From NCBI GenBank assembly GCA_900544095.1, contig UQTV01000002.1, forward strand, positions 297,085-361,084: a stretch of 64,000 nt of DNA, in the 5' to 3' direction. A model generated the notes under the pieces. The model worked only from the letters and a program-made list of their open reading frames with translations, was not told where the DNA came from and made no database searches. This document shows positions 26,073 to 34,441 of the stretch, piece by piece (positions within the stretch are counted from its first letter, which is position 1; the number at the start of each line of letters is the position of its first letter). This DNA comes from an uncultured Collinsella sp. (GTDB lineage: Bacteria; Actinomycetota; Coriobacteriia; Coriobacteriales; Coriobacteriaceae). The translations under genes and the position numbers were made by a program.

Positions 26073-26987
26073 ATGACTGATGCCGTTGAGGTTCTGCGAA
26101 TTGATTCGCTCGAGGACGAGCGGCTCGATGCCTACGTGCGGCTGACCGAGCGCGAGCTGCGCTGTGTGCTGGAGCCGCAAAAGGGCATCTTTATCGCCGA
26201 GAGCGCCAAGGTTATCGAGCGCGCGGTGCGTGCCGGATACCAGCCGGTGAGCTTTCTTTTGGGCGAGCGCTGGCTCGACCAGATGATGCCGCTGTTTGAC
26301 CAGCTTGTCGTGCGCGAGGGAGCGGGTCCGGTTCCCGTGTTCGTGGCCTCCATGGAGCTCATGGAGCAGTTGACGGGCTTTAACGTGACGCGCGGCGCGC
26401 TGGCGGCGTTCCGTCGCCCGCGTCAGATTCCGGTTGATGAGTTCTTGGGCGGCGTCGTCGAGGCGGCGGGGGATCGTCCGGTGCGCGTGTGCGTGCTTGA
26501 GGGTATTGTCGATCACACCAATGTCGGCGCGATTTTCCGCTCGGCGGCTGCGCTGAACGTCGATGGCATTTTGGTGAGCCCCACTTGCTGTGACCCGCTG
26601 TACCGTCGCTCGGCCCGCGTGAGCATGGGCACGGTTTTCCAGGTGCCTTGGACGCGCATTGGCAGCGAGGCGCGCGTATGGCCGCATGATGGGCTGGCGG
26701 CGTTGCACGATGCCGGTTTTTCGTGTGCCGCTATGGCGTTGACGGACGATTCCGTATCGCTGGACGATCCCGTGCTGCAGGAGATTGACCGCTTGGCAAT
26801 CTTTATGGGTACCGAGGGTGCCGGCTTGGGCGCCAAGACCATTGCCGGCTGTGACCACGCGGTGCGCATTCCGATGGCGCACGGGGTCGATTCGCTTAAC
26901 GTGGCCGCGGCGAGCGCCGTCGCCTTTTGGCAGCTGTGCCCGCACGTGAGCAATGAGTATCACTACCAGCCGGGTTTGTATCACTAG
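26073..26987 (+). CDS. TrmH/SpoU-family RNA 2'-O-methyltransferase
   Basis: A 304-residue SPOUT methyltransferase that probably methylates a ribose in rRNA or tRNA. An N-terminal substrate-binding domain (about 1-115; EPQKGIFIAESAKVIERAV) precedes the SpoU domain. Motif 1 is VCVLEGIVDHTNVGAIFRSAAA (shown in part, about residue 140), and motifs 2-3 are IFMGTEGAGL and MAHGVDSLNVAAASAVAFW, which form the trefoil knot that binds SAM. The RNA target cannot be read from the sequence. It is a single-gene unit between thyA-folA and the MATE gene. Confidence 0.88.
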   Translation: MTDAVEVLRIDSLEDERLDAYVRLTERELRCVLEPQKGIFIAESAKVIERAVRAGYQPVSFLLGERWLDQMMPLFDQLVVREGAGPVPVFVASMELMEQLTGFNVTRGALAAFRRPRQIPVDEFLGGVVEAAGDRPVRVCVLEGIVDHTNVGAIFRSAAALNVDGILVSPTCCDPLYRRSARVSMGTVFQVPWTRIGSEARVWPHDGLAALHDAGFSCAAMALTDDSVSLDDPVLQEIDRLAIFMGTEGAGLGAKTIAGCDHAVRIPMAHGVDSLNVAAASAVAFWQLCPHVSNEYHYQPGLYH

Positions 26988-27040
26988 GCAGTTTTCCGCA
27001 CCGCGCTCTAATTCGGGGTGTTTCGGTCGCCGCCAGTCGG

Positions 27041-27049
27041 TGCTAAGCT
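27041..27049 (+). promoter_or_regulatory. possible extended -10 promoter for the MATE gene
   Basis: TGC followed by TAAGCT lies 63 bases before the chosen GTG start, with a poor TTCGGT-like -35 about 16 bases upstream. Confidence 0.35.
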
Positions 27050-27111
27050 GGTTTTGGTTTTGGTTTTAAATTGCTGTTTTGCTGTTTGACGTATGCGTGT
27101 GGGGAGGGCGT

Positions 27112-28461
27112 GTGGCTAAGAAATCTACGGCTATTGATGTAACGCAAGGAGTCATTTGGCAGCAATTGCTGTCGCTGTGCGTTCCCATCTTTTTTAGTTC
27201 GTTTTTTCAGCAGGCCTACACGCTTATCGGTACGTATATCGTTGGCCAGTTTGGCGGCAAGCTCGCGCTGGGTGGCATTCAAGCCACGATGGTGCTCACC
27301 GAGCTCTGCATTGGCTTTTGCGTTGGCGTCGGCGCCGGCTGCGCGGTCATTACCGGTCAGTATTTTGGCCAGCACGATGATGAACGACTGAGTCGTTCGG
27401 TCCATACAGCCATGACGCTCGCACTGGTGGGCGGTATCGTTTTCTCGATTCTTGGCATAGTGTTCGTTGAGCCCATGCTGGTGCTTATGAACACGCCGCA
27501 TGAACTATTGGCCGAGGGCGTGGCCTATGCTCGTTGCTATTTTGCCGCCATGGTTGCGGCGCTGCTGCTCAATATGGGAACGGCATTGCTGCGCGCCGTG
27601 GGCGACACGCGCGGGCCTGCTGTGATCATCGCTTCCGGCTGCCTTGTTAATGCGGTGCTGGATGTCATCTTCGTTGCCGTGCTTCATATGGAGGCTCTGG
27701 GCTGCGGCATCGCGGTGGCGCTGACCATTTGCTCCAACGCCACGATGGTCGTGATTCGTATGATGCACGCTCCGGGTGCATGGCGTCTTTCGCTGTCTAA
27801 GCTCGGCATCGATCGCGGTATTTGCAAGAGTATGATCTCGTGTGGTCTGCCACTCGGTTTTCAATCGGCTGCCTATTCGATTTCGAACGTGCTGATCCAG
27901 GTGTCGGTTAATTCGTTTGGCGCCGATGTCACGACTGCTTGGGGTCTATCTGGGCGCCTGGATGGCATTATCTGGATGGTGACCGAGGCGCTCGGCGTAT
28001 CGATCACTACGTTCTCGGCGCAGAACTTTGGCGCGCGCAATTACGAGCGCATGCGCAAGGGCTACCATACGTCGCTCGTGCTGTCGTTTATGCTCATTGG
28101 TGGCCTGTCTGCCGTGCTGCTGGTGTTCTCGGGTCCGCTGTCGCGTTTGTTTGTCGACGATGCTTCGATTTCGGCGTACACCACGACCATCCTCCATTTC
28201 ATTGCGCCGTTCTATGCGATTTTCTCGATTATCGAGAACGCCTCGGGTTCCATCCGCGGTGCCGGCGTGAGCTTGCAGCCGATGCTGCTCACGATTTTTG
28301 GCACCGTCGTGCTCAGGGTGATCTGGGTGTTTGCGATTATGCCGTTCGATCCGTCGCTTGAGCACCTGCTGCTGGTCTACCCCGTAACCTGGCTCATCAC
28401 CGCCACGATGTTCACCATCTACCACCACAGCGGCAACTGGCTCGGCCGCGCCACCGCCTAA
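27112..28461 (+). CDS. MATE-family multidrug/cation efflux transporter
   Basis: A 449-residue membrane protein with about 12 hydrophobic helices in two MatE halves. The first helix segment contains QQLLSLCVPIFFSSFFQQAY followed by GTYIVGQFGGKLALGGI. The second half starts near MISCGLPLGFQSAAYSISNV and GLSGRLDGIIWMVTEALG. Such proteins export drugs or metabolites using Na+ or H+ gradients. The GTG at 27112 is preferred since GGGGAGG precedes it. The substrate is unknown. The stop is followed immediately by a large inverted repeat shared with the converging corrinoid adenosyltransferase gene. Confidence 0.92.
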   Translation: MAKKSTAIDVTQGVIWQQLLSLCVPIFFSSFFQQAYTLIGTYIVGQFGGKLALGGIQATMVLTELCIGFCVGVGAGCAVITGQYFGQHDDERLSRSVHTAMTLALVGGIVFSILGIVFVEPMLVLMNTPHELLAEGVAYARCYFAAMVAALLLNMGTALLRAVGDTRGPAVIIASGCLVNAVLDVIFVAVLHMEALGCGIAVALTICSNATMVVIRMMHAPGAWRLSLSKLGIDRGICKSMISCGLPLGFQSAAYSISNVLIQVSVNSFGADVTTAWGLSGRLDGIIWMVTEALGVSITTFSAQNFGARNYERMRKGYHTSLVLSFMLIGGLSAVLLVFSGPLSRLFVDDASISAYTTTILHFIAPFYAIFSIIENASGSIRGAGVSLQPMLLTIFGTVVLRVIWVFAIMPFDPSLEHLLLVYPVTWLITATMFTIYHHSGNWLGRATA

Positions 28462-28544
28462 TGATCCCTTGGGGCGGAGGAAAATGGATCATTGCTCTCC
28501 GTCGCGATGTCGATGATCCGTTTTCCTCCGTCCCCTTCGGATCA
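28462..28544. repeat. 83-bp near-perfect inverted repeat (arms about 31 bp)
   Basis: The arms 28462-28492 and 28513-28544 pair through TGATCC, GGGG, CGGAGGAAAA and GGATCAT. They are broken only by one 3-base mismatch, one bulged base and one G-T pair. The loop is 20 bases. It fills the gap between the converging MATE gene and the minus-strand adenosyltransferase gene, and could serve as a bidirectional terminator. Its size and tight arms suggest a mobile palindromic repeat (MITE or REP-like). Confidence 0.75.
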
Positions 28545-28545
28545 A

Positions 28546-29031
28546 TTAGTATTCGATGCCTTGGCGGGCTAAGAGGCCTTCGTCGAAGTAGTGTTTGACG
28601 GGGCGCATTTCGGTGACTAAGTCCGCGAGGTCGGCCAACGGCAGCAGCCCGCGGCCGGTGAGCATGAGCTCTGTGGTGGTAGGCTTCAGTGCGATCAGCC
28701 CCTCCACATCCTTGCGCGTCACGAAACCTCGGCGCATGGCCTCGCCGAGTTCGTCCAAAATCAGAACATCGACCTGTGATATCTGCTCGTGTGCGAGCTC
28801 CAGAATCTGTGCCGCGCAGGCCTCGGGCGTGTCGCGGTCGGCCTGTACGATGCGCAGACCCAAACGGGGCGCCGCACCATGCTCGGCGCAGTGCAGTTTC
28901 TTGGCAAACTGCAGCATAAGCACGTCGAGTCCGTAGCCCGTCGCGCGCAAGGCGAGCCCCAGCGCAGCCGTCGTCTTGCCCTTGCCGTCGCCTGTATAGA
29001 TTTGAACCTTGCCGACTTACAGTGATGCCAT
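28546..29031 (-). pseudogene. corrinoid adenosyltransferase (CobO/CobA/BtuR type), interrupted by early stop
   Basis: The frame encodes a CobA-type ATP:cob(I)alamin adenosyltransferase: VQIYTGDGKGKTTAALGLAL is the atypical P-loop, LMLQFAKKLH and VLILDELGEAMRRGFV follow, and LVTEMRPVKHYFDEGLLARQGIEY ends it as in the family. The natural ATG (29029-29031) is followed by three codons and then TAA at 29017-29019, in frame with the rest. No ATG, GTG or TTG lies between that stop and the P-loop, and restart at the TTG near 28950 would lose the P-loop. It is therefore probably inactive, a strain polymorphism or a sequence error. At about 161 codons the length is otherwise complete. Confidence 0.75.
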
Positions 29032-29123
29032 CTCTGTCCTTTCGTGCCCGGCGTCGGTTTATCGCCGTCCGGGTTGGGTATTCTAGAAAGCATTATCAAC
29101 CCCAGTAGATGGAGTTCAAGCAG

Positions 29124-31016
29124 ATGGAGATGGATGACAACAAGCGTAGACGGAATATGATCCTCTACGTGCTCATCGCCTTCGTCGTCTACCTCGTGCT
29201 CTCGACCGTTCTGTTCCCCAACATCGGTCACACGCAGCAGATTACGAAGACCGATTACTCGACGTTTGTCAAAGCGCTCGATAAGAAGAGTGTCGACAAG
29301 GTCGAGTACAACACGGACGATTACTCGATTTATTACACCAAGAAGGGCGAGGACGAGAACATCGCCTATAAGACGACCGGTGTGCCGAACGATGCGGGCT
29401 TTACCGATCGCGTGCTTGAGTCTGGCGCTTCGCTGGAGTCGGTCGTTCCCGATAAGAACTCGGGTTTGATGACCTACTACCTGCTCACACTCATTCTTCC
29501 CATGGCGATTTTCTTCCTCATCGGTTGGTGGCTCAACCGCCGCATGAAGAAGGCTATGGGCGATGACGGCCCGTCGATGAACTTTGGCGGCGGCGGTTTT
29601 GGCGGCGGCGGACTGGGTAAGTCCGGCGCGCGCGTGATCGCCTCCAAGGACGTGGGCGTGACCTTTAAGGACGTCGCCGGCCAGGAAGAGGCCAAGGAGT
29701 CTCTCAAGGAGGTCGTCGACTTTCTGGAGAAGCCGCAGCGCTACGAGGAGATCGGCGCCAAGCTGCCGCGCGGTGCTCTCCTTGTTGGCCCTCCGGGTAC
29801 CGGTAAGACCCTGCTTGCCAAGGCTGTTGCCGGCGAGGCCGGTGTTCCGTTCTTTAGCATTTCGGGCTCTGAGTTCGTTGAGATGTTTGTTGGTCGCGGC
29901 GCTGCAAAGGTTCGTGACCTGTTTAAGCAGGCCAAGGAAAAGGCCCCGTGTATCGTCTTTATCGATGAGATCGATACCATCGGTAAGAAGCGCGATGGCG
30001 GCGGCTTTAGCGGCAACGACGAGCGCGAGCAGACGCTCAATCAGTTGCTGACCGAGATGGATGGCTTCGATAACCACAAGGGTATCGTTGTCCTTGCCGC
30101 AACCAACCGTCCCGACAGTCTCGATCCCGCTCTACTGCGCCCCGGTCGTTTTGACCGCCGCATCCCCGTTGAGCTGCCCGATCTGACCGGCCGCAAGAAC
30201 ATCCTCGAGCTGCATGCCAAGAGCGTGAAGACCGAGCCGCCGATCGACCTGACCGCGATTGCCCGCGCCACGCCCGGTGCCTCGGGCGCCGACCTGGCCA
30301 ATATCATCAACGAGGGCGCGCTGCGTGCTGTCCGCGAGGGTCGCAAGCGCGCCACGCAGGACGATTTTGAGGAGTCGGTGGAGGTCGTCATCGCCGGCCA
30401 GCAGCGTAAGTCCACGGTTCTGTCCGACCACGAGAAACAGGTTGTTTCGTACCACGAGATCGGCCATGCCATCGTTGCCGCCCGCCAGAAGGGTTCTGCG
30501 CCGGTTACCAAGATCACCATCGTGCCGCGTACGAGCGGTGCTCTGGGCTACACCATGCAGGTCGAGGAGGATGAGCGCTTCCTGACCACGCGCCAGGAAG
30601 TCCTGGACAAGCTCGCCGTCTACTGCGGCGGACGTGCTGCCGAGGAGCTGATCTTTGGCGAGATGACGACTGGCGCGGCCAATGATATCGAGCAGGCCAC
30701 CAAGCTCGCCCGCAACATGGTGATGCGCTTTGGTATGTCGGATGAGTTTGGCATGATGGCGCTCGGTACCGTACAGAATGCCTACCTTAACCAGGACACG
30801 TCGCTCACCTGCGCCCCCGGTACGGCCGAGCGCGTCGACGCGATCGTCGCCAAGCTGATCGAGGATGCGCACGATCGCGCCCTGCAGATCCTCAAGGAGA
30901 ACAAGTTTAAGCTCCATGAGCTGGCTCGTTATCTGTACAAGAAGGAGACCATCACGGGCGAGGAGTTTATGAATCTCCTCACGCGTGAGAATCCGCTGAT
31001 GCCAAAGCAGCAGTAA
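29124..31016 (+). CDS. ftsH: ATP-dependent zinc metalloprotease FtsH
   Basis: FtsH is a membrane-anchored AAA+ protease that degrades unassembled membrane proteins and regulators. Two transmembrane helices flank a short external domain (MILYVLIAFVVYLVLSTVLF near the start; LLTLILPMAIFFLIGWWL near residue 120). The AAA domain has VGPPGTGKTLLAKAVAGEA and IVFIDEIDTIGKKR, and the protease domain has the zinc motif HEIGHAIVAA. The ATG at 29124 has GGAG 9 bases upstream and gives 630 residues. The ATG at 29109 would add five residues but has no ribosome-binding site. Confidence 0.95.
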   Translation: MEMDDNKRRRNMILYVLIAFVVYLVLSTVLFPNIGHTQQITKTDYSTFVKALDKKSVDKVEYNTDDYSIYYTKKGEDENIAYKTTGVPNDAGFTDRVLESGASLESVVPDKNSGLMTYYLLTLILPMAIFFLIGWWLNRRMKKAMGDDGPSMNFGGGGFGGGGLGKSGARVIASKDVGVTFKDVAGQEEAKESLKEVVDFLEKPQRYEEIGAKLPRGALLVGPPGTGKTLLAKAVAGEAGVPFFSISGSEFVEMFVGRGAAKVRDLFKQAKEKAPCIVFIDEIDTIGKKRDGGGFSGNDEREQTLNQLLTEMDGFDNHKGIVVLAATNRPDSLDPALLRPGRFDRRIPVELPDLTGRKNILELHAKSVKTEPPIDLTAIARATPGASGADLANIINEGALRAVREGRKRATQDDFEESVEVVIAGQQRKSTVLSDHEKQVVSYHEIGHAIVAARQKGSAPVTKITIVPRTSGALGYTMQVEEDERFLTTRQEVLDKLAVYCGGRAAEELIFGEMTTGAANDIEQATKLARNMVMRFGMSDEFGMMALGTVQNAYLNQDTSLTCAPGTAERVDAIVAKLIEDAHDRALQILKENKFKLHELARYLYKKETITGEEFMNLLTRENPLMPKQQ

Positions 31017-31035
31017 TACTAGTTGCGCAGTGTCG

Positions 31036-31075
31036 ATCGCCCCATTTGAGTGTTCATCTCAAATGGGGCGATTTT
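31036..31075 (+). terminator. terminator after ftsH
   Basis: ATCGCCCCATTTGAG (31036-31050) pairs perfectly with CTCAAATGGGGCGAT (31058-31072) around a 7-base loop, followed by TTT. It ends 20 bases before the DUF523 gene. Confidence 0.92.
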
Positions 31076-31094
31076 GCGTGAGGAGAGTTGTTAT

Positions 31095-31556
31095 ATGAAG
31101 ATCGTGGTAAGTGCCTGCTTGATGGGCGAGAGCTGTAAGTATAACGGGCTCGACAACTACCATCGCGAGCTGATCGAGGCTTGCAAGCGCACGGGGGCCG
31201 AGGTCCTGCTGGTGTGCCCCGAGGTCTTTGGCGGCCTTCCCACGCCGCGCAAGCCATCCGAGATTGTGAACGGCGAGGTCCGTACCTGCGAGGGCGTCTC
31301 GATCGATCGCGAGTTTCGCCTGGGCGCAGAGCGCGCACTCGATATGTGCGAGCAGGCGGGCGGCCCGTCCGAAATCGCTGCGTGCATCCTTCAAGATCGT
31401 AGTCCCTCGTGCGGCGCGGGTCGCATCTACGACGGAACGTTCAGCGGTACGCTCACTGCGGGCAACGGTGTTTTTGTCGACCTACTGCTGCACCACGGGT
31501 ATCGTGTGATTCCCGCAAGTGAGTTCGACCCCAGCATACTGGAACATTGTCCATAG
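31095..31556 (+). CDS. DUF523 family protein
   Basis: A 153-residue DUF523 protein of unknown function. Conserved parts are the N-terminal VVSACLMGESCKYNG, the central LVCPEVFGGLPTPRKPSEI and the cysteine motif LQDRSPSCGAGRIYDGTF, which could hold a metal or Fe-S centre. The ATG at 31095 follows AGGAGAG. It sits right after the ftsH terminator, and its promoter is not evident. The 3' end abuts mobile-element remnants on the other strand, so its last residues may have been altered by insertion, although the length is normal for the family. Confidence 0.85.
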   Translation: MKIVVSACLMGESCKYNGLDNYHRELIEACKRTGAEVLLVCPEVFGGLPTPRKPSEIVNGEVRTCEGVSIDREFRLGAERALDMCEQAGGPSEIAACILQDRSPSCGAGRIYDGTFSGTLTAGNGVFVDLLLHHGYRVIPASEFDPSILEHCP

Positions 31557-31766
31557 CACTCGAACCCAACACTTCCTCACGGGTGACCGTTTTGGCATCA
31601 TCCGTGAAGTTTATATTGAGTACGACCCGGTCATCAAAGACGTAGACCGAGTTGACAGGCACGTACCCAGGCAGCCCCTCCCCGCGGCTCTCGCGCAGGA
31701 ACGCGTACACGGCCCTCCCGTCTCTTGCGCCCCTCCCGGAACTGTCCACATCAGTGTAGCCAATCC
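31542..31766 (-). pseudogene. C-terminal remnant of a large serine recombinase
   Basis: In the minus frame, the segment GYVPVNSVYVFDDRVVLNIN followed by FTDDAKTVTREEVLGSS looks like the C-terminal end of large serine recombinases of Gram-positive mobile elements, which end in a 'V.sV.VyDD.vvl..n' strand and a Gly-Ser tail. Only about 75 residues remain. The resolvase and recombinase domains are missing, and the fragment is cut at about 31766 by the IS3 fragment on the other strand. The assignment rests on remembered family features. Confidence 0.5.
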
Positions 31767-31990
31767 AGTCCGCCAAGGGCTGCAGCTCGGACAACGCGGC
31801 GATGGAGGGCTTCTTCGGCCTGCTCAAGAAGGAGTTCTGGCACGGCAGGGACTGGTCGGACTGGACCCCCGCCCGCTTCATCGAGGAGCTCGGGGGCTGG
31901 ATCGGCCGATACAATACGGAGAGGTGCTGCGATGCGCTCGGTGGCCGCACGCCGGTCGAGCTCCGCTCCGCGCTGGGAAGGGCCGCGTAA
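31766..31990 (+). pseudogene. C-terminal fragment of an IS3-family (IS150-type) transposase
   Basis: The frame reads SAKGCSSDNAAMEGFFGLLK and continues through EFWHGRDWSDWTPARFIEEL and YNTERCCDALGGRTPVELR to a stop. This is the end of the IS3 OrfB integrase core, where DNAAMEGFFGxLK holds the catalytic glutamate region. The rest of OrfB, all of OrfA and the left end are missing, and upstream in frame there is a stop at 31757. The about 110 bases after the stop contain no gene and may include the IS right end (GGTCCAAGAAATCGTCCGCA just downstream of the stop). Confidence 0.82.
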
Positions 31991-32104
31991 CGGTCCAAGA
32001 AATCGTCCGCAGTCCCCATTCTTGCCCCTTTGGGACGGCTTCTTGTTGGGGCGTGTCTGCCCCAAACCCTGCTAGGAACGAGTACAGCAAACTGGAATTT
32101 TAAA

Positions 32105-32707
32105 TTAGTCTTTGCAAATAACCTTTGAACCTTCACTATCAATTACAATTCCCTGACGATTGTTAATTGGGCATAGATTCAAATCCGAAAACTCAGTCAT
32201 TATTTTCTCGGTAACTTTCTTAAATGGTGCTGTGAGATAATGCGGAAGAACATAGAAATCAATTAAATCAAGCCCTGAATCATCTTCTTGTGAGTAGTCC
32301 TCCGGCTTTTCATCCATTTGCTCGATATATTGGATGCTTGGAGCGCATACAATCGCACCTGCCGATTCACCAATCATCAGTTTTCCCTTTGCCAATTCTT
32401 TCTTCAACAGCTCATCCGTTCCCGTTTTACGGAGCTGGTCTATAAGGAAAAAAGAATTTCCGCCGGTAAAATAGATTACATCCGCATCTTCAAAAAGAGA
32501 CTGTATCGTTGAATAAGTCTCCGTTGAAATATCAATTTCAGTTACGATTGCTCCCAACTTTTTGAATAATTTTCGAGCCGAGCCGACATAACCGGTGTAG
32601 CCTTCACGCAGCGAAGCTGTTGGAATAAATGCGACTTTTTTATTTTCAATTTCTTCCTTTATCAGACTTCCTACACTTGAAAAGTGCGAACATAAAAACA
32701 GTTTCAT
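32105..32707 (-). CDS. peptidase E-like (S51) protein
   Basis: A 200-residue member of the peptidase S51 / type 1 glutamine amidotransferase-like group. Peptidase E cleaves Asp-X dipeptides. The catalytic serine is in MIGESAGAIVCAP (about residue 114), preceded by VIYFTGGNSFFLIDQL. The histidine region is YVLPHYL. AAGGAG precedes the ATG at 32707 by 7 bases, and the TTG one codon before it is not used. Its AT-rich codons (many AAA, GAA, ATT) contrast sharply with all neighbours, so it was probably acquired from a low-GC Firmicute along with the adjacent mobile-element scars. Confidence 0.85.
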   Translation of the reverse strand: MKLFLCSHFSSVGSLIKEEIENKKVAFIPTASLREGYTGYVGSARKLFKKLGAIVTEIDISTETYSTIQSLFEDADVIYFTGGNSFFLIDQLRKTGTDELLKKELAKGKLMIGESAGAIVCAPSIQYIEQMDEKPEDYSQEDDSGLDLIDFYVLPHYLTAPFKKVTEKIMTEFSDLNLCPINNRQGIVIDSEGSKVICKD

Positions 32708-33171
32708 CAATATTCTCCTTTATATATAAAATCTAATTTGTTGAACTAAGCCGTGTATACCATACTCTCCAATGAAAGAACGCCCTGATATAGCGAAATT
32801 TTGCCGTTTTCCTGCGTACGTGCGTACACACTCCACAGGAATTCTAAGGGGCCTGCCCCCTTGGCACACGGACTTTGGAACAAAGTCTAGTGTGTTACGC
32901 CTTGCCAGAGGTGTACAGGCTCCCGGTATGCACGTACGAAGCAATTGCCATCAATGTGCCATATAAGTGGCGATCAAGTTCGCATAAAGCGACCTTGATC
33001 CCGCAAAATAAAAGGCAGGATACCATCACCACGATGATACCCTGCCTCTGTTCGTTCCTGTTTACCGTTCCGAGTAGTCCTTCCGCAGAATTTCCGATAA
33101 ACAAAAAACGTACCCGAACCCTTTCTCGTAAAGAATCGGGTTCGAGTACGAACTGAATGCTGGAGCAATAA
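32708..33171. other. non-coding, hairpin-rich gap of foreign character
   Basis: About 460 bases with no convincing gene. The composition is mixed and AT-richer near peptidase E, which suggests more remnant of the acquired element. Structures seen are AAGGGGCCTGCCCCCTT near 32850 and a compound hairpin at 32862-32900 (CACAC...ACTTTG-GAA-CAAAGT...GTGTG). There is also a terminator-like hairpin at 33013-33047. Short minus-strand frames exist, but none has a recognisable domain or a good ribosome-binding site. Confidence 0.6.
33005..33047 (-). terminator. terminator-like hairpin on the minus strand
   Basis: AGGCAGGATACCATC pairs with GATGATACCCTGCCT with two mismatches around a 5-base loop. On the minus strand it is followed by TTTTATTTT. 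No minus-strand gene ends just before it, so it may belong to a lost gene of the mobile element. Confidence 0.55.
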
Positions 33172-33212
33172 AAAACCACCAGAAAGGTGCCTGTCCCCTT
33201 TGTGGTGGTTTT
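33172..33212 (-). terminator. terminator of the glycerol-dehydrogenase-like gene (repeat type)
   Basis: AAAACCACCA pairs with TGGTGGTTTT, and inside it AAAGG pairs with CCTTT across one G-G mismatch. On the minus strand the loop reads GGACAGGCA and a TTTATT tail follows. The design is shared with the hairpin at 40815-40851. Confidence 0.8.
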
Positions 33213-33221
33213 GGGCCAGTC

Positions 33222-34304
33222 CTAGAGCGTGTGGCCGTAGGTGTTGGCAGCCTTGATGGCGGTGGCGAACTTTTCGTCGGTGAAGGGCTCGGGGTTTCCC
33301 TGCTTCCACTCGTTGGTGGCGTGCGCATACTCGCACAGGGCGGGGATATCGGACTCGGAAAGCCCGACCTGCTCAAGCGTCACGGGCAGCCCCATCTCCT
33401 TGTTAAAGGCTGCGTAGCGCTCAAGGTTCTCGGTATCGCCCGTGTAGGCAAACAGCACCAGCACGCCCAGGCTCACGACCTCGCCATGCAGGTAGGTGCC
33501 CTCGCGCGGAATGCTGCAGGTGGCGTTGTAGAACGCATGCGCCACGCTCGAGTTGTAGTAGTAATCGTTTTGGTTGGTCAGGTTGGAGACGTAGCCCGTG
33601 TTGACCACGATATCGAGCGCGATCTGCTTGACGGCTTCGGTCGACAGGTTCTGGCGAACGTCCTCAAGACCCTGCACGCCATAGGTAAACAGCGGCTCGG
33701 AGCAGGTGTGTGCGAGCGCCAGGCCAAGACCTGCGGTGTGCTCCAGGTTGCCGGCGCTCGTGGCGTACTCGACCTCGGGCTGCTTGGACAGGGCATCGCC
33801 CACGCCCGCCCAGAAGTACTCCGCCGGAGCCTCGGCGATGATCTTGGGGTTGATGAAGATGTGCGCGGGGCGGTTGGGGTACGAATAGCCCTCGAGCGAG
33901 CCGTCGTCGTTGTAGACAACGGCAATGGCGGTCGCGGCCGAGCAGTTGGAGCAGATCGTCGGTACCGTAAAGACGATCTTCTTGAGCTCGATGGCTGCGG
34001 TCTTCACGGTGTCGAGCGCTTTGCCGCCGCCGCATGCGATGAGCACATCGGCCTCTCGGCAGGCGGGGGAGTTAACAAGCTTGGCGATATTGGCACGCGT
34101 GCTGTTGGTGCCGTAGACGCGTGTCTCCAGAATCTCGATGTCGGTGCCCTCCAGTGCCGCTTCGATACTGGGAAGCGCCGCGGCCAGTGCTCGTTTACCG
34201 CCGATAATCGCGACCTTGGCCGCTCCGTACTCGTCCAGCGCGCCGGGCAGCTCGTCAAAGCAGTCCTCGCCGACGGTGTAGTCGCTCATTCCAATCGTGC
34301 GCAT
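33222..34304 (-). CDS. iron-containing alcohol dehydrogenase family protein (glycerol dehydrogenase-like)
   Basis: A 360-residue member of the iron-containing ADH superfamily closest to the GldA/glycerol-1-phosphate dehydrogenase branch, which oxidises or reduces a polyol with NAD(P). The nucleotide-binding part has VLIACGGGKALDTVKTAA. Likely metal ligands are the Asp in FWAGVGDALSK (about residue 175), the His in SSVAHAFYNA and the His in GTYLHGEVVSLGVLVLF. AGAAGG precedes the ATG at 34304. It is divergent from the ileS T-box. The exact substrate is uncertain, as the family acts on glycerol, hydroxyacetone and other short polyols. Confidence 0.82.
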   Translation of the reverse strand: MRTIGMSDYTVGEDCFDELPGALDEYGAAKVAIIGGKRALAAALPSIEAALEGTDIEILETRVYGTNSTRANIAKLVNSPACREADVLIACGGGKALDTVKTAAIELKKIVFTVPTICSNCSAATAIAVVYNDDGSLEGYSYPNRPAHIFINPKIIAEAPAEYFWAGVGDALSKQPEVEYATSAGNLEHTAGLGLALAHTCSEPLFTYGVQGLEDVRQNLSTEAVKQIALDIVVNTGYVSNLTNQNDYYYNSSVAHAFYNATCSIPREGTYLHGEVVSLGVLVLFAYTGDTENLERYAAFNKEMGLPVTLEQVGLSESDIPALCEYAHATNEWKQGNPEPFTDEKFATAIKAANTYGHTL

Positions 34305-34406
34305 AGCAGCCTTCTTTCGTTAGATAAAGTGCTTTCAGGTATTCTGCTCCAAGTGAGTGCTTGCGACCGCGAGAAATTACTAAAGTATGAAACCGATGTT
34401 GAGGGT

Positions 34407-34434
34407 TTTTCGCCGGCGTTGACCGTGCTACCAT
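34407..34434 (+). promoter_or_regulatory. candidate promoter of the ileS T-box leader
   Basis: TGC followed by TACCAT (34426-34434) forms an extended -10 that would start transcription near 34441, just before stem I of the T-box. The -35 position is weak (TTTTCG). An alternative is TTGACC at 34419 with CATAAG at 34441. Confidence 0.45.
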
Positions 34435-34441
34435 ACAGCGC

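Noticed and set aside
32720..33000. Short minus-strand frames in the gap after peptidase E
   Set aside because: They have no recognisable domain and no good ribosome-binding site, and they overlap hairpins, so they are not called as genes.
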